A DNA stretch of 64,000 nucleotides from Dugong dugon (lineage: Eukaryota; Chordata; Mammalia; Sirenia; Dugongidae): NCBI GenBank assembly GCA_030035585.1, contig CM057462.1:92525234-92589233 (forward strand). Direction: 5' to 3'. Shown here in pieces: positions 22,951 through 33,239 of this stretch; position 1 is the first letter of the stretch; every line of letters starts with the position of its first letter. Both the position numbers and the translations under genes were made by a program. Under the pieces are notes generated by a model. The model ran no database searches. It saw nothing but the letters and a program-made list of their open reading frames with translations, and was not told the DNA's origin.

Positions 22951-23015
22951 TGTGTGTGTGTGTGTGTATATGTGTGTGTGTGCACACGCGCACGCATGCA
23001 CATACATGCACATGC
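22951..23015. repeat. (TG)n to (CA)n run, 65 bp alternating purine-pyrimidine
   Basis: Every base from 22951 to 23015 alternates, moving from TG units through TATA to GCAC, GCGC and CATG units. The TG half can pair with the CA half, so both Z-DNA and a hairpin are possible. Confidence 0.95.
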
Positions 23016-23264
23016 CGATACCACAAAGGGTTATGGACTCAAAGGCCAGTCAGGCCAACCTTCTCAGGGAGCTCCACTCAAGAGTCAGGTGGAGAAAGTT
23101 CTTAAGTAGTGGTCAGCTATTATTCTCTAACATTAAATCACAATTACTGCAAATGGTCAGCCCTTGCCACTACCAGAATTATTTTGCTGGAATATTCAAA
23201 AAAGGACATAGAACCTTATATGTACATAGAAAAATCCATTTTTAAAAAGCTAGCTCTCTAGTAA

Positions 23265-23467
23265 GGAGTCCCTGGGCGGTGCAAATGGTTAATGTGCTTG
23301 GCAGCTAACCAAAAGGTTAGAAGCATACAGTGAAACATCGCAAGAAAAACCTGGTCATTTACTTCCAAAAAATCAACCATTGAAAACCCTATGGAGCACA
23401 GTTATACTCTGACAAACAGGAGGTTGCCATGAGTCAGAATTAATTTGATGGCAACTAGTAAAACTCA
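23265..23467 (+). repeat. AfroSINE with 13-bp duplication
   Basis: It runs from ggagtccctgggcggtgcaaatgg to ggcaactagtaaaactca. The flanks agctctctagtaa (23252-23264) and agctctctggtaa (23468-23480) match at 12 of 13 positions. The B-box region is degraded. Confidence 0.92.
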
Positions 23468-23489
23468 AGCTCTCTGGTAAACAAAATTA

Positions 23490-24180
23490 TTTACTCAACA
23501 GACATTTATTGAGTTAATTTTATGCCAGATACTTTGCTAGGCCTAGCCTACAAAGGTGAGTGAGGCATGGCTTCTGTCCTTAGAAGATTATTAAATAGTA
23601 CCAGTAAAGTAAGTGGAATCTACCAGGTTTCAACTTGAATGTCAGGTCCTATCTGTTGGTGGTGGCTGCCTGGAGGGTTATCTTGGGAAGGATTCTGAGA
23701 CTTCATCTGGACTGGGTGATTAATTAGCACAATCTTCCATAAGTGTAGGAAAGGGGATTAATGGCAGATGTACCACCCATTTGCTGTTCCTGGTCTTCTG
23801 GATGACAGACAGGCAGTTGCAGCTCAGCATGTTAAGTACTAGAGTAGAGAATTGTATGGGATGCTCTGGGAACACCTATGGAACAGAGGATGACTTCATA
23901 GGCAGGTGAAAGTTTGAGCAGTGAAACACTAGGTGAACAAGCAGGTAAAGGGCACTGTAGGCAAAGGAGGCACAGTGAGAACATGGAGACAAGGGAGAGT
24001 AGGATATGTTTGGGGAAAGACAATTGTTCCTGCATAATAGGGAAGATGAACAGCCTTAACTTTGCAATGACTAGTTTACATTGAGGAGTTTGGATGTTAA
24101 CGCCTAGGGGGACTATGAGATAGCCCCGAAGACTGCTGATTTCCTTATAAATATTAATCTGGAAAGAAGGGTCTAGTGGC
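23490..24180 (-). repeat. L2-like sequence, broken
   Basis: The start ('actcaacagacatttattgag', 'gatactttgctaggcc', 'gcttctgtcctta') is the reversed L2 terminus. The later part ('gcacagtgagaacatgg', 'gaggagtttggatgtt') resembles the region that follows it in old L2 copies. Mid portions are not assignable. Confidence 0.45.
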
Positions 24181-24453
24181 ACCTTTTACAGCTCTGGCCT
24201 CTAGCCTGTGTGTACAACCTTGATAGGAATGACTTGATTGGACAAAGATGGCATATATGCTGGTCAAATTAGCGGAAAATGCAGTGTTTGGAAGGATAGT
24301 GAATCTGTGGATGGCTTAATCTGAAACCAGATGTCTCAAATAGTTTGAATCTAACCAGAGAATATGTAATGTGAAAAAATGTAAGATTCTCTGCTTTAGT
24401 CCAAACAACCAGTTGTATAAGAACAGATGGAAGAAGTCTTGGCCTGACAATTG

Positions 24454-24686
24454 TTGTTGCTTTTAGGTACTGTTGAGCCAGTTCCGACTCATAGTGACCC
24501 TACATACAACAGGACGAAACATTGCCTAGTCCTGCGCCATCCTCACAATCTTTGCCGTGTGTAAGCCCATCATCTCTTGAAGATTGGTATCCTAGGCATT
24601 AGTGAGCTGAAATGGACTATTATGGGCCATTTTGAATCAGATAATCATATGGTTTACCATGCCGAAGGTGACAAATTGAAGAGGAA
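24454..24686 (-). mobile_element. RTE insertion with inverted 5' segment (twin-priming structure)
   Basis: Positions 24454 to about 24571 are the reversed RTE 3' end (ggtactgttgagcc, tgactcatagtgaccctac-type tail, gcgccatcctcacaatc). From about 24572 to 24686 the sequence switches to plus-strand RTE endonuclease coding sequence, equivalent to the complement of 39160-39230; it still translates as ILGISELKWT. The flanks tggcctgacaattg (24440-24453) and tggcctgacgattg (24687-24700) match at 13 of 14 positions, so both parts entered as one event. Confidence 0.88.
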
Positions 24687-24704
24687 TGGCCTGACGATTG
24701 CATA

Positions 24705-25765
24705 TGTGAAAAGTTAGATTTTATTATAAGCTCCACCAGTCCACAGTGTGATATGGCCACCAGTCCACCGAGGAAACAGTAACAATAGGCGTAGAGAGTT
24801 AAGAAAGAGAGCTTGGCCTCTTCTGTCATGGTCAGACCACAGAAGGAATGTTCATTTTTGTGTACAGTTTAAAGATAAAAGTCAGTTGGAGCGGGTCCAG
24901 AGGAAAACAGTCAGGATGGAGAAGGTATTTTGGTTGATGATTTGGGGCTAAACCTAGAAAGGGAAGACATGAGGATTGTCTCAGACATTTTAAAGGTTAT
25001 TGGGCATAAGAATTAGGTTTATGTTGTGTGGAATGATGAAAAATATTTCCGGAAAGCAAATTTTAGCTCATCTCTAGGTGACACCTCCAATAATGAGAGT
25101 TTCTTTCAAAATGGAATGGGCTGCGGGCTTCAAGAAATAGTAAATTTCATCTCCCAGAGGGATTATGCAGAGAGTGGGTTCACCCTTACTGGAGATATTG
25201 TAGAAAGGATTTACATATTGGATAGGGTTTTGGGCTCAAAGCCCCTTCCAACTCTGGGATTTTATATTCTAGAGGAAGTATATATATGTATATATATCCC
25301 AACATTGTACTGTCTTTGCTGAAGCCAGTAAACGCAGATCTATAAATTTGAGCCCAACTTTGAAGCTGCGTCTCTTGGTTGAGCTGATTTCTTGTCGGGG
25401 CAGGTTTCTTGACCTGCTGTGATGACACTGGAGCCTTCCTGCCCCTCATCAGGCCCTTCCCTGTTCCATTCTTGGAGCCCCCACCCGCTTTAAAAAAAAG
25501 TTACTTCTTCCCTTGCTTTCTGGGCCACTGACTTCAAAGGCATCCTGTAAAATATATGCTGTGAAAAGAAGGCTCCTTCCTATAAAAATACCTGTGGCCT
25601 GGAGGACAAGACACAAAAAGCTCCATTTCCTGGTGTTAAAAAAAAAAACCAAATGAGACTAATGAGGTACAGTAGTCCAGTGACAAGGGCCAGAAGACAG
25701 AAGGGGACAAGGAAGTCCCCTGGTGATAGGGAACACAAGGTGGAGTAAGGATATTCTTGATGTGT
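24705..25765. other. unassigned sequence, possible CR1/L3-like trace
   Basis: No gene seen. The block near 25225-25270 (ccttccaactctgggattttatattct) resembles the 3' end of ancient CR1/L3 LINEs. The rest is not recognised. Confidence 0.35.
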
Positions 25766-25769
25766 TGTG

Positions 25770-25973
25770 AGATTGTTAACCATTGTCATAGGGCAACATG
25801 TGTAGTAACTGTTAAATGAGAAACTATTTTGTTCTGTAAGCCTTCATCTTAAGTGAGAATAACAGCACAGTTGGAAGAGCGTAGTCAATGTCACTGAACT
25901 GTGTATGTAGAAATTTTTGAAACGGTGTATCTTTGGCTATCTGTATTTTCATCAAAAAAAAAAAAAAAGGTTG
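25770..25973 (+). repeat. retrotransposon 3' tail with poly(A), first of a tandem pair
   Basis: It contains gtcatagggcaacatgtgtag, aaatgagaaactattttg, ctgtaagccttca, gtcactgaactgtgtatg and a final A run. It shares its first half with the next element and with the reverse of the 13, 21 and 30 kb copies, then carries an alternative end also seen at 34585. Confidence 0.65.
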
Positions 25974-25975
25974 AG

Positions 25976-26120
25976 AATTTAGAGGCTTAATATGTTGTGG
26001 GGTTGTTAACCAATGTCATAAAACAACACGTGTACTACTGTTTCATGAGAAACTATTTGTTCTGTAAGCCTTCACCTGAAGTACAATAAAATAAAAAAAA
26101 TAAAAAAATAAAAAAAAAGC
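25976..26120 (+). repeat. retrotransposon 3' tail with A-rich end, second of a tandem pair
   Basis: The sequence aaccaatgtcataaaacaacacg, then gtttcatgagaaactatttg, then ctgtaagccttcacctgaagtac, then aataaaataaaa is the sense version of the start of the 29768-30300 copy. A 5'-truncated L1-like tail is the best reading. Confidence 0.65.
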
Positions 26121-26124
26121 CCCA

Positions 26125-27035
26125 TTTCCCAGCAATGAGCTTTTGTAAAAACCTGTGTTATGAGTGGGTGAAGTGAGCCGGGCTCAGAGAAAAGGCCAGA
26201 AGACACAAGGGAATCCTTTTGCCGATTGGTGTTCTCTGCCATTCGCAACTTTACATAACCCGTGTTGTCTCTGGCCGCCAACACTCTGTCAGATGCTTTG
26301 CCAGCTTCAGCTCTGAGTCAGATTTCTCATGCCGGGTTCATCTTGTTGTTGAATAAATGAAGTTCCCACCATTGTGAAGCTCCTTCCTCCTCCCCTAAGA
26401 GAAATCTTCATCCAAAGGAATCTGGCAGCCATTGTGGATGAGATGGTTAGTGCCGTTTCCCCTCAACAGCTCCAAGAGGAGGGAAGGTGAGGAAGGCTGA
26501 AATGCACATGCTGTCCAGGGATCCAGCTCCTGCTCCCAGTTTCTTCCAAAACCTGCCTGTTAATCACCTGTTTACATTGCCAAGAATGCTTGACTGGGTA
26601 ATGATAGTAGGGGAAAAAAAGCAGTGAAAGGAACATCATAGGCTTTGCTCAAGTGGAGTAATCCCTTCCTGATTTGCAGGCATTTCGGTGGCTTTGGTGC
26701 AGACAGAGTGGCTGGCCTCATTCTTTTTGCGCTAATGGCTAGCGGCCCCCAGAAGGCAGTTGGACTCTTTGTGCGCCTTTGATGTCCCCTCTTCGGTGGT
26801 TCCCACTGAGCTTTGTTGGAATCTTCCATCTCACCTCTTCCCAGTTAGCATTCCTGCCTGCTAGTTCCTGGTGTGACTGTTTGTAGAGTCCGGCTGGTGG
26901 TGTCTGCACCTCTGGATATAACAGGAGGGACGAATAAAGACTAGCTTGTTTCGTCTCTTCTCTCAGTGGCCTGCCCTGCTGCCACAATCCCGGAATGCCA
27001 CAGCAGGAAGGGAACTCAGAGGTCATTGAGCCCAA
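26125..27035. other. repeat-poor unique sequence
   Basis: I recognise no interspersed repeat and no convincing exon. The moderate GC and absence of young insertions over about 0.9 kb make it a candidate for conserved non-coding sequence. Confidence 0.4.
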
Positions 27036-27037
27036 CC

Positions 27038-27185
27038 GTTCAGTTTGGCAATGGGGGAGTAGAGACCAGAAAGATGATGCAAGTTGATCAAGGTCACGCA
27101 GCTAGTTGATGGCAAGACCTGAATCCTTGGCCTCTTGATTCACAATCCAGGGATCTTTATTCTCTCTCAGGTTAAAGCATTGCCC
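27038..27185 (-). repeat. MIR, minus orientation
   Basis: Reversed MIR blocks: 'aatgggggagtagagacc', 'gttgatcaaggtcacgcagctag', 'gatggcaagacctgaatcc'. The pattern 'caaggtcacacagctag' is diagnostic of reversed MIR. Confidence 0.7.
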
Positions 27186-27469
27186 TTTTGAAATGAACAT
27201 ATTCACTCATTTATTTGTTTATTTAAAGATTCATCAAATATTTATTGCACTGTGACAGAGATGAATAAAGTTTGTTTCCGTAAGCAACTCACAGTCCGGT
27301 GCATTTACAGAGATCATTTTGATTCACTGTGGAAATAGCTGGCAAATAGAGGCAAGAAGAAAATGTTATGAGAACTTAGAGTCAGATTTTTTTTTTTGAG
27401 GCGGGGTAGCGGGAGGGAGGATTATATTGGAAAGGAAAAGAAAAGGCATCAGTGTACTCTGGAGAGATG

Positions 27470-27748
27470 ATATAACATAGTGGTGACCAAGAGGGTGGGT
27501 TCTGGAGCCAGACTGTCTGCACTGGAATCTGTACTCTGCCACTTACCAGCTGAGTAACTTCAGAAAGTTGCTTAATCTCTTTGTGCCTCAGTTTTCCACT
27601 GTGAAAAGTAGGAATGCTAACAGTACTTATCTCCTAGGGTTATTGAAGGTGTTCAATGAGTTAATACATGTAAGGCATTTCAAAAGTATACCAGCGTATA
27701 GTTAAAATCTATATGTTAGCTTTATTATGACTACTATCATCATTAGAG
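27470..27748 (+). repeat. MIR, nearly complete
   Basis: One of the best MIRs here: ataacatagtggtgaccaagag, ggttctggagccagactgtctg, ctctgccacttaccagctg, ttgtgcctcagttttcc, then tgagttaatacatgtaaggc and a TATCATCATTAG-like end. Confidence 0.85.
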
Positions 27749-27749
27749 A

Positions 27750-29390
27750 CAAACACCATGTTTCAGTGGTGGCCAAAGATCCAGAAATGTTAACAGAGTT
27801 GTTATGGAAGATGGGGGGTTCAGCTGGGACTCCTCAGAGGGTAACCAGGCATGTGGATGGCGAATGCCAGGTACCACCTAGAGGCAGTAAACAATAAGGA
27901 GTTTAGGGAGAAAGAGGTCTAAAGGCTGGCATTTTTCCTTCATGGTTTTGTCTAAGGTGGGGCCACAGAAGAGTATCATTCAGTTGAAGAAAGAAGGTGG
28001 GTACTGGTTGTGTCTGGGGCCTTAGGGGACCAGTGATATTTTCTGGGCCTGGCCCATCCTCGGGAGAGCTTCCTTCCAGAGGTGGAGACAAATGTACCCA
28101 CAGGTATCTGTGCTCTGGAGAGGTACAGCCACAGGCAGTGGGAAAAGAGGGGGAAGAGCAACATCTTCTGGTGTTATCATCTGTTTCCAGTTCCCTGTCC
28201 TTATTTCTTTAGCATCACTAGCCTGTTTGTTTACTACCTGACAGCGGTTCCTTCCCGTGAATGGATACGCAGACATGATCTTGGATATTGAATCAATGCA
28301 ACAGAGAAGATTTGATTCCTCTGGGTGTGAACCTTCATGTTTTTTGGAGACAAGTTTCATGATAGGATGCATTCTCTTTTGGAAAACAGGCAGCTGCAGT
28401 GGACGGCTTATAAGGTTCCTTCTGTCTCTAACATTCTAATTCTTGGGCCTTGGCGTTATGGATGTAACACACATTGTTTTCACTACTTGCCAGGGATCGG
28501 AAGGCCTGTAGCGTGTAGTAGTTTGTAATTCTGCTGAGGCAAGAGTTTGACAAGAATGAGTCATATAGCTGGTGAGTGAACCTAGCTGACCACCCAGTCT
28601 CTATACTTCAGTTCGTGGCGTTCATGAATCCCGAGTTGCAAAGTCCCTGGGTCTCCTCCTTCAGAATGTGGATGGTCAGCTGCTGTTCCATTTTCCCTTA
28701 GACTTAGAGAAGGAAAATGTTTTCATTCTAAGGTTTACATTTCTCTCTTCTCCAAAAGAGATTTTTATTTAAAAAACTTAGACTCAACCACCGAGCTCCC
28801 AACTGGCAGAGATCCAGCTTAAATGTGGAACATTGAGCATACCCTGAGCCCTGCTGCACGTGTTCATCACCAGGGAGGTGGGATGGGAAGGGGAGTTGAA
28901 CTTTGAACAACTATGAATTATTATACTTACCTGGATATATGATGTTTTTCTACTTTGTATAAAGAAGATGGAAGGATCCTGAACTTTACATACCCCCTCC
29001 TCCTCCCAAATGAATTTCTTGCTTGTTTCAGGTGCTAGGTTGACAGCCCTGGAGACTGAGGCCTTCTGTCTTCTCCTGGGTAGGTCGGGCACTGGCCCCT
29101 GTGGATGGCTTGAAGCCTGTCTCTGGAGAGCGGGCACAGACCTCCTCTGAGGGAGGAAGCTGTGTGAGGGCCCATTTATGAGCTCACCGTTTTTTGCTCT
29201 CTTGTTTCCTGGTTTGTTTTTAATTTTGTTTCGTTTTTCAGGGGGGGAAGGTTAGCAGACTATGCCTTGTCCACCCTCAGTTGCTGCCCTTCCTTCCCTG
29301 AAGAATATGTGGAAAGAGGAAGAGGAGAGTGAGCTTGAGGTCGAAACAGGGGGCCCGGACTTTATTTGGGTACATGAAGTGTTTTATTTG
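27750..29390. other. unassigned unique sequence
   Basis: Overlapping short frames on both strands at 27900-28530 and 28730-29140 have no family likeness and mutually exclusive readings. No splice-flanked exon stands out. Confidence 0.45.
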
Positions 29391-29394
29391 GTTT

Positions 29395-29560
29395 GTTTTC
29401 ATTATTTTTATTGAGATATAATTAATATGCATGAATTTTAAGTGTTCAGTTCAGTCAGTTTTAAATTGTGTGTGCTCATGAAACCACTACCTAAAGCAAG
29501 TTATAGATGATTTCCATCATTCCAGAAAATTCCCTCGTGCCGCTTTTCAGTAAATCTTTT
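29395..29560 (-). repeat. old L1 3' UTR fragment
   Basis: The order 'ttattgagatataattaatatg', 'gtgttcagttcagtcag', 'gtgctcatgaaacc' and 'ttccagaaaattccctcgtgcc' is the familiar reversed old L1 3' UTR. Confidence 0.65.
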
Positions 29561-29767
29561 CCCCCTTCTCCCAGACAATCATTTTCTGACTTATATCACC
29601 ATAGATTATACAAGGACAATTAACAACAAAATAATGCATAAATCCAAGAAGGCTTAACATTTTATCCAGGAGTGTGCTTTCAAAAATCAGAAGGCTGGAG
29701 TTAGAAGCAGGTTTTGCCTTTACCTTCAGCAAATCCTTTTTTTTTTTTAATGATTCTGTTAGTATCC

Positions 29768-30300
29768 TTTTTTAAAAAAATTTTTTTTATTGTACTTTAG
29801 ATGAATGTTTACAGAACAAATAGTTTCTCATTAAACAGTACACATATTGTTTTATGACATTGGTTAACAACCCCACGACCTGTCAACATTCTCCCTTCTC
29901 GACCTTGGGTTCCCTATTACCAGCTTTCCTGTCCTCTCCTGCCTTCTAGTCCTTGTCCCTGGGCTGGTGTACCCCATTAGTCTCGTTTTGTTTTATGGGA
30001 CTGTCTAATCTTTGGCTGAATGGTGAACCTCTGGAGTGACTTCATTATTGAGCTAAAAGGGTGTCCTCGGGCCATACTCTCGGGGTTTCTCCAGTCTCTG
30101 TCAGGCCAGTAAGTCTGGTCTTTTTTTGTGAGTTAGAATTTCGTTCTACATTTTTCTTCAGCTCTGTCCGGGACCCTCTGTTGTGAGCAGTCAGAGCAGT
30201 CAGTGGTGGAAGCCGGGCACCATCTAGTTGTACTGGACTCAGTCTGGTGGAGGCCTTGGTAGCTGTGGTCTGTTAGTCCTTCGGTGGTTTATAGGAGTTC
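29768..30300 (-). repeat. L1-like retrotransposon 3' tail, copy 3
   Basis: It begins with a T-rich run and 'attgtactttagatgaatgtttacag', then 'tttatgacattggttaacaacc', 'ggcaccatctagttgtactgg', and unlike copies 1 and 2 it continues past the ctcagg point through 'ctggtggaggccttggtagc' and 'tgttagtcctt'. Confidence 0.68.
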
Positions 30301-30304
30301 AGTA

Positions 30305-30930
30305 TTTAAAGAACCTGTGCTTAAGTCTTCCTGTATTACCTGTTAATAATTTGTAATCCATTTTTGAAAAAAATGTTCATATATTGGAGTACCCCAATAG
30401 TACTCTAACTGTGTGAATGAAATGTCCTGAAGAGAATATTTTATTTTTCTCTTCTAGGTTAAATGTGGAATTAGATCCCACTTAAAATATTTTGAGATCC
30501 ACAGGCGACACTAATAAACCATGTGAAAGTCTAGTCATGTTTAGGAGGTTGGTGTGTATATGGTGTTTTCCGAGACCATCCCAAGCCACCCTGGCTTACC
30601 ACATCCAGAAAAGGACATTTTTATATACTTGCCTCCACTGCAAGGGGACCTGACCATGGAGATAAATCTTCCCGTCGTGATCTACTTAAGGGAATTTCAT
30701 TTTAGGGAAAGAATTCGGGGAGATTATATGGTCTCTGGCTGGCCCATTAAAAATATAAACATTTATCCACTTTTTAATGTCTATACTAAGCAAATAGTAA
30801 AAGTAACACATACTTCTCAAGCTCCTTTTCTTTGGAGATCTTGGAATATTTCACAGAAACAGGGACTAGTCCTGTTCAGCAATTCCATCTTTTCATTATT
30901 AGGTTGTTACTTTGTCTTACCTGGTTTAAA
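30305..30930. other. unassigned sequence with a 137-codon open frame
   Basis: The frame at 30554-30967 is the longest here outside named repeats, but its product has no resemblance I recognise and its 3' end runs into L2-like sequence. I treat it as chance. Confidence 0.4.
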
Positions 30931-30934
30931 GGGA

Positions 30935-31320
30935 CTCTTCATTCATTTATCATTTATTTTATACTGACAACGTGCTAGAAGTAATAGGTATAAAATTCTA
31001 CTATAGATACTAGGGATGAAAAGATGAAAAAGACAGTTCAATGGGAGAATCAGACAAAAAGAAAGATGATTACATTCCAAGGTAATATTTGATTTATTAG
31101 AAGATGTACAGGTAGGGTACTTTACCCTGGGTAGGAGGTGCTGGAAGATTCCCAGAAGTGGTGATGCCAGAACTGAGTCTAGGAAGATGAGGAGGAGTTT
31201 GTTGAAAGAAGAATCTAAGAAGGGGAAAGGGAAGGTTGAGTTGGTGGTGGAGGAATTCTAGGCAGAGGGAATCATTCACAAAGACACAAATGTGAGAGGC
31301 AACGTGGTCCATATGGGATT
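30935..31320 (-). repeat. L2-like sequence
   Basis: The block 'attcatttatcatttatttt' with 'acaacgtgctagaagtaatagg', then 'gaattctaggcagaggg' and 'aaagacacaaatgtgagagg' fit the reversed L2 end and its typical neighbour sequence. Confidence 0.5.
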
Positions 31321-31324
31321 GACC

Positions 31325-32055
31325 AATTGCCTGGACCCTAACTGACGACCGTCCCTATGCTTCCACAGTTTCAACAACTAAAAAGCTGTATTTTTCTAGG
31401 ATTGTTCTAATCCCAAATGTCATGTCATTTAGCCCAAAAGATTCAGTACATAGCAAGGAGCTCAAAAGATGACAGTTTTTATTATTCTCATCACCATGGC
31501 TAATAATATTTTCAAACTACATTTTCTGCTTGTGAGGAGTTAACATTTGTTATTCATCGTGACCCTTGAGGACACATCTCTGACAAGTCCCATGGGTTCA
31601 CCATGAGTCAGGTGTGGGATCATCTCAAATTAAACCACTTTCTGTTAATCAAACCCACCAAATGCTGATCTTGGAGTTCTTCGGAGCTTCAGCAGTCACA
31701 AGTACCAGTTTGGTAAGAAATTTCCCTTTTTTTGGAAAAATAGCAAAATAAAGAACTTTTCTTTTTTTTTGTGGTGAATCAGAAATACTCTAGAGACTGT
31801 CAAATAGTGACATATGTGAAAATACTTGGGAAAATTATGAAAAGCCTGGTGAGTGCAGGATGGTGGTGAGGAATCCTTTGTCTGAGGCACTCAGGAGTGG
31901 CTGGTGGTGGGGTCACTTGGATATACACCACATAGGAAGAGTGGCAGGTGTGAATGGTTGTGGAGGAATTTCATTTCAGGCTTTGCAAGCAGTCAAAGGA
32001 AGAAAAAACTTGGTTACTTATAGTTTGTCTTTAGTCACCGGTTCCGTTAGTGATT
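31325..32055. other. unassigned unique sequence
   Basis: No gene, RNA or nameable repeat recognised. Confidence 0.4.
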
Positions 32056-32059
32056 TTGT

Positions 32060-32355
32060 TCACTTAACATTTTCATTTAATTGGCATTCGTGAATTCACT
32101 TATTATGTACCAAGGATTGTTGTAGGTGCTGGGAACACAAAGATGATTAAGACATAGTCCATTTTCTTGAGAGTGTCACAATCTAATAGAGGGAAAGGCA
32201 CAAAGAATCTTTTATAACATAGCGCAAAGATAGATCTGAGTGCGGCAGGTATCTTGGGAGTACAGAGCTGAGTATCTGAGTATCTTGGGAGTACAGAGCT
32301 CACTGTATCTGGGAGGGCAGGGGTGGCTCTGGAGGAATGATAGCAGGTTGGGTTT
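32060..32355 (-). repeat. L2-like sequence containing a 31-bp tandem duplication
   Basis: It starts with the L2 signature ('gtgaattcacttattatgtacc', 'aggtgctgggaacacaaagatg', 'agtgtcacaatctaatagaggg'). At 32249 and 32280 the segment gtatcttgggagtacagagct occurs twice with a 31-bp spacing. Confidence 0.55.
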
Positions 32356-32466
32356 GAAAAGAATCCATCTGACCCCAATGAGTCCTTAATAAAGCAAAGA
32401 GAAAGAAACTGGGTGTGACTTACAATGTATGATTTGTACCAAAAACAGTAACATTTTATATTCCTA

Positions 32467-32668
32467 TGTTGTTATGTGCCTTGAGTTGATTTTGGCCTCA
32501 CAGCGACACAATGTGACAGAGTAAAACTGCCCTAGGGTTTTCTAGGCTGTGTAATCTTTACAGGAGCAGATTGCCAGGTCTTTTCTCCCATGGAGCCGCT
32601 GGGTGGGTTCGAACTGCCAACTTTTCTGTTGGCAGCCTAGCGCTTAACCATTGTGCCACCAGAGCTCC
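32467..32668 (-). repeat. AfroSINE with RTE-like tail
   Basis: The reversed 3' end reads gttgttatgtgccttgagttg, closer to the RTE terminus than to the usual SINE end. The body (cctttacaggagcagattgcc-type middle) and reversed head (ccaccagagctcct) are complete. Confidence 0.9.
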
Positions 32669-32676
32669 TCATACCA

Positions 32677-32838
32677 AAAACCCAAACTGGTTGCCGTCTA
32701 GTCGATTCTGACTCATAGCAACCCTATAGGACAGGGTAGAACTGCCCCATAGGGTTTCCAAGGAGTGGCTGGTAGATTTGAACAGCTGACCTGTTGGTTA
32801 GTAGCCTGAGCTCTTAACCTCTGCGCCACCAGGGCTCA
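32677..32838 (-). repeat. AfroSINE, short subtype
   Basis: It runs from aaacccaaactggttgccg to cgccaccagggctc. It lies head to tail with two other minus-strand SINEs. Confidence 0.93.
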
Positions 32839-32897
32839 CAGCTCCTTGTAGACACTTTGAAATATATTGTCAGGGTTGAATATCTACATATTGGAAA

Positions 32898-33111
32898 AAA
32901 ACAAACCAAACTTGTTGCTATCAAGTCGATTCCAACTCATGACGACCCCAGTGTTATAGAGTAGAACTGCTCCATAGGGTTTTCTTGGGTATAATCTTTA
33001 TGGAAGCAGATCACCAGGCCTTTCTTCCATGGCACCTCTGAGTAGGTTAGAACCATCAACTCTGGGGTTAGCAGCTGAGTCATAAACTATTTGCACCATC
33101 CAGGGACCTTG
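32898..33111 (-). repeat. AfroSINE, longer subtype
   Basis: It runs from acaaaccaaacttgttgc through gcagatcaccaggcctttcttcc to caccatccagggac. Third of three same-strand copies within 0.65 kb. Confidence 0.92.
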
Positions 33112-33114
33112 GTT

Positions 33115-33235
33115 ATGTTTATTATCTATTTTACAGATGAAGAAACAGCCTGAGAAACACAGATAGATAAATATTATTTCCCTGAGGTCACCAACCAATG
33201 AGTAGTAACTCTGGGGCTGAAACCCAGCATTTTTT
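33115..33235 (-). repeat. MIR, minus orientation
   Basis: Reversed MIR blocks: 'tattttacagatgaagaaac', 'ctgaggtcaccaaccaatg', 'ctctggggctgaaacccagc'. Confidence 0.6.
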
Positions 33236-33239
33236 TTCC

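Noticed and set aside
30554-30967. 137-codon frame as a possible gene
   Set aside because: No family resemblance, no splice or promoter context, and its end overlaps L2-like sequence.
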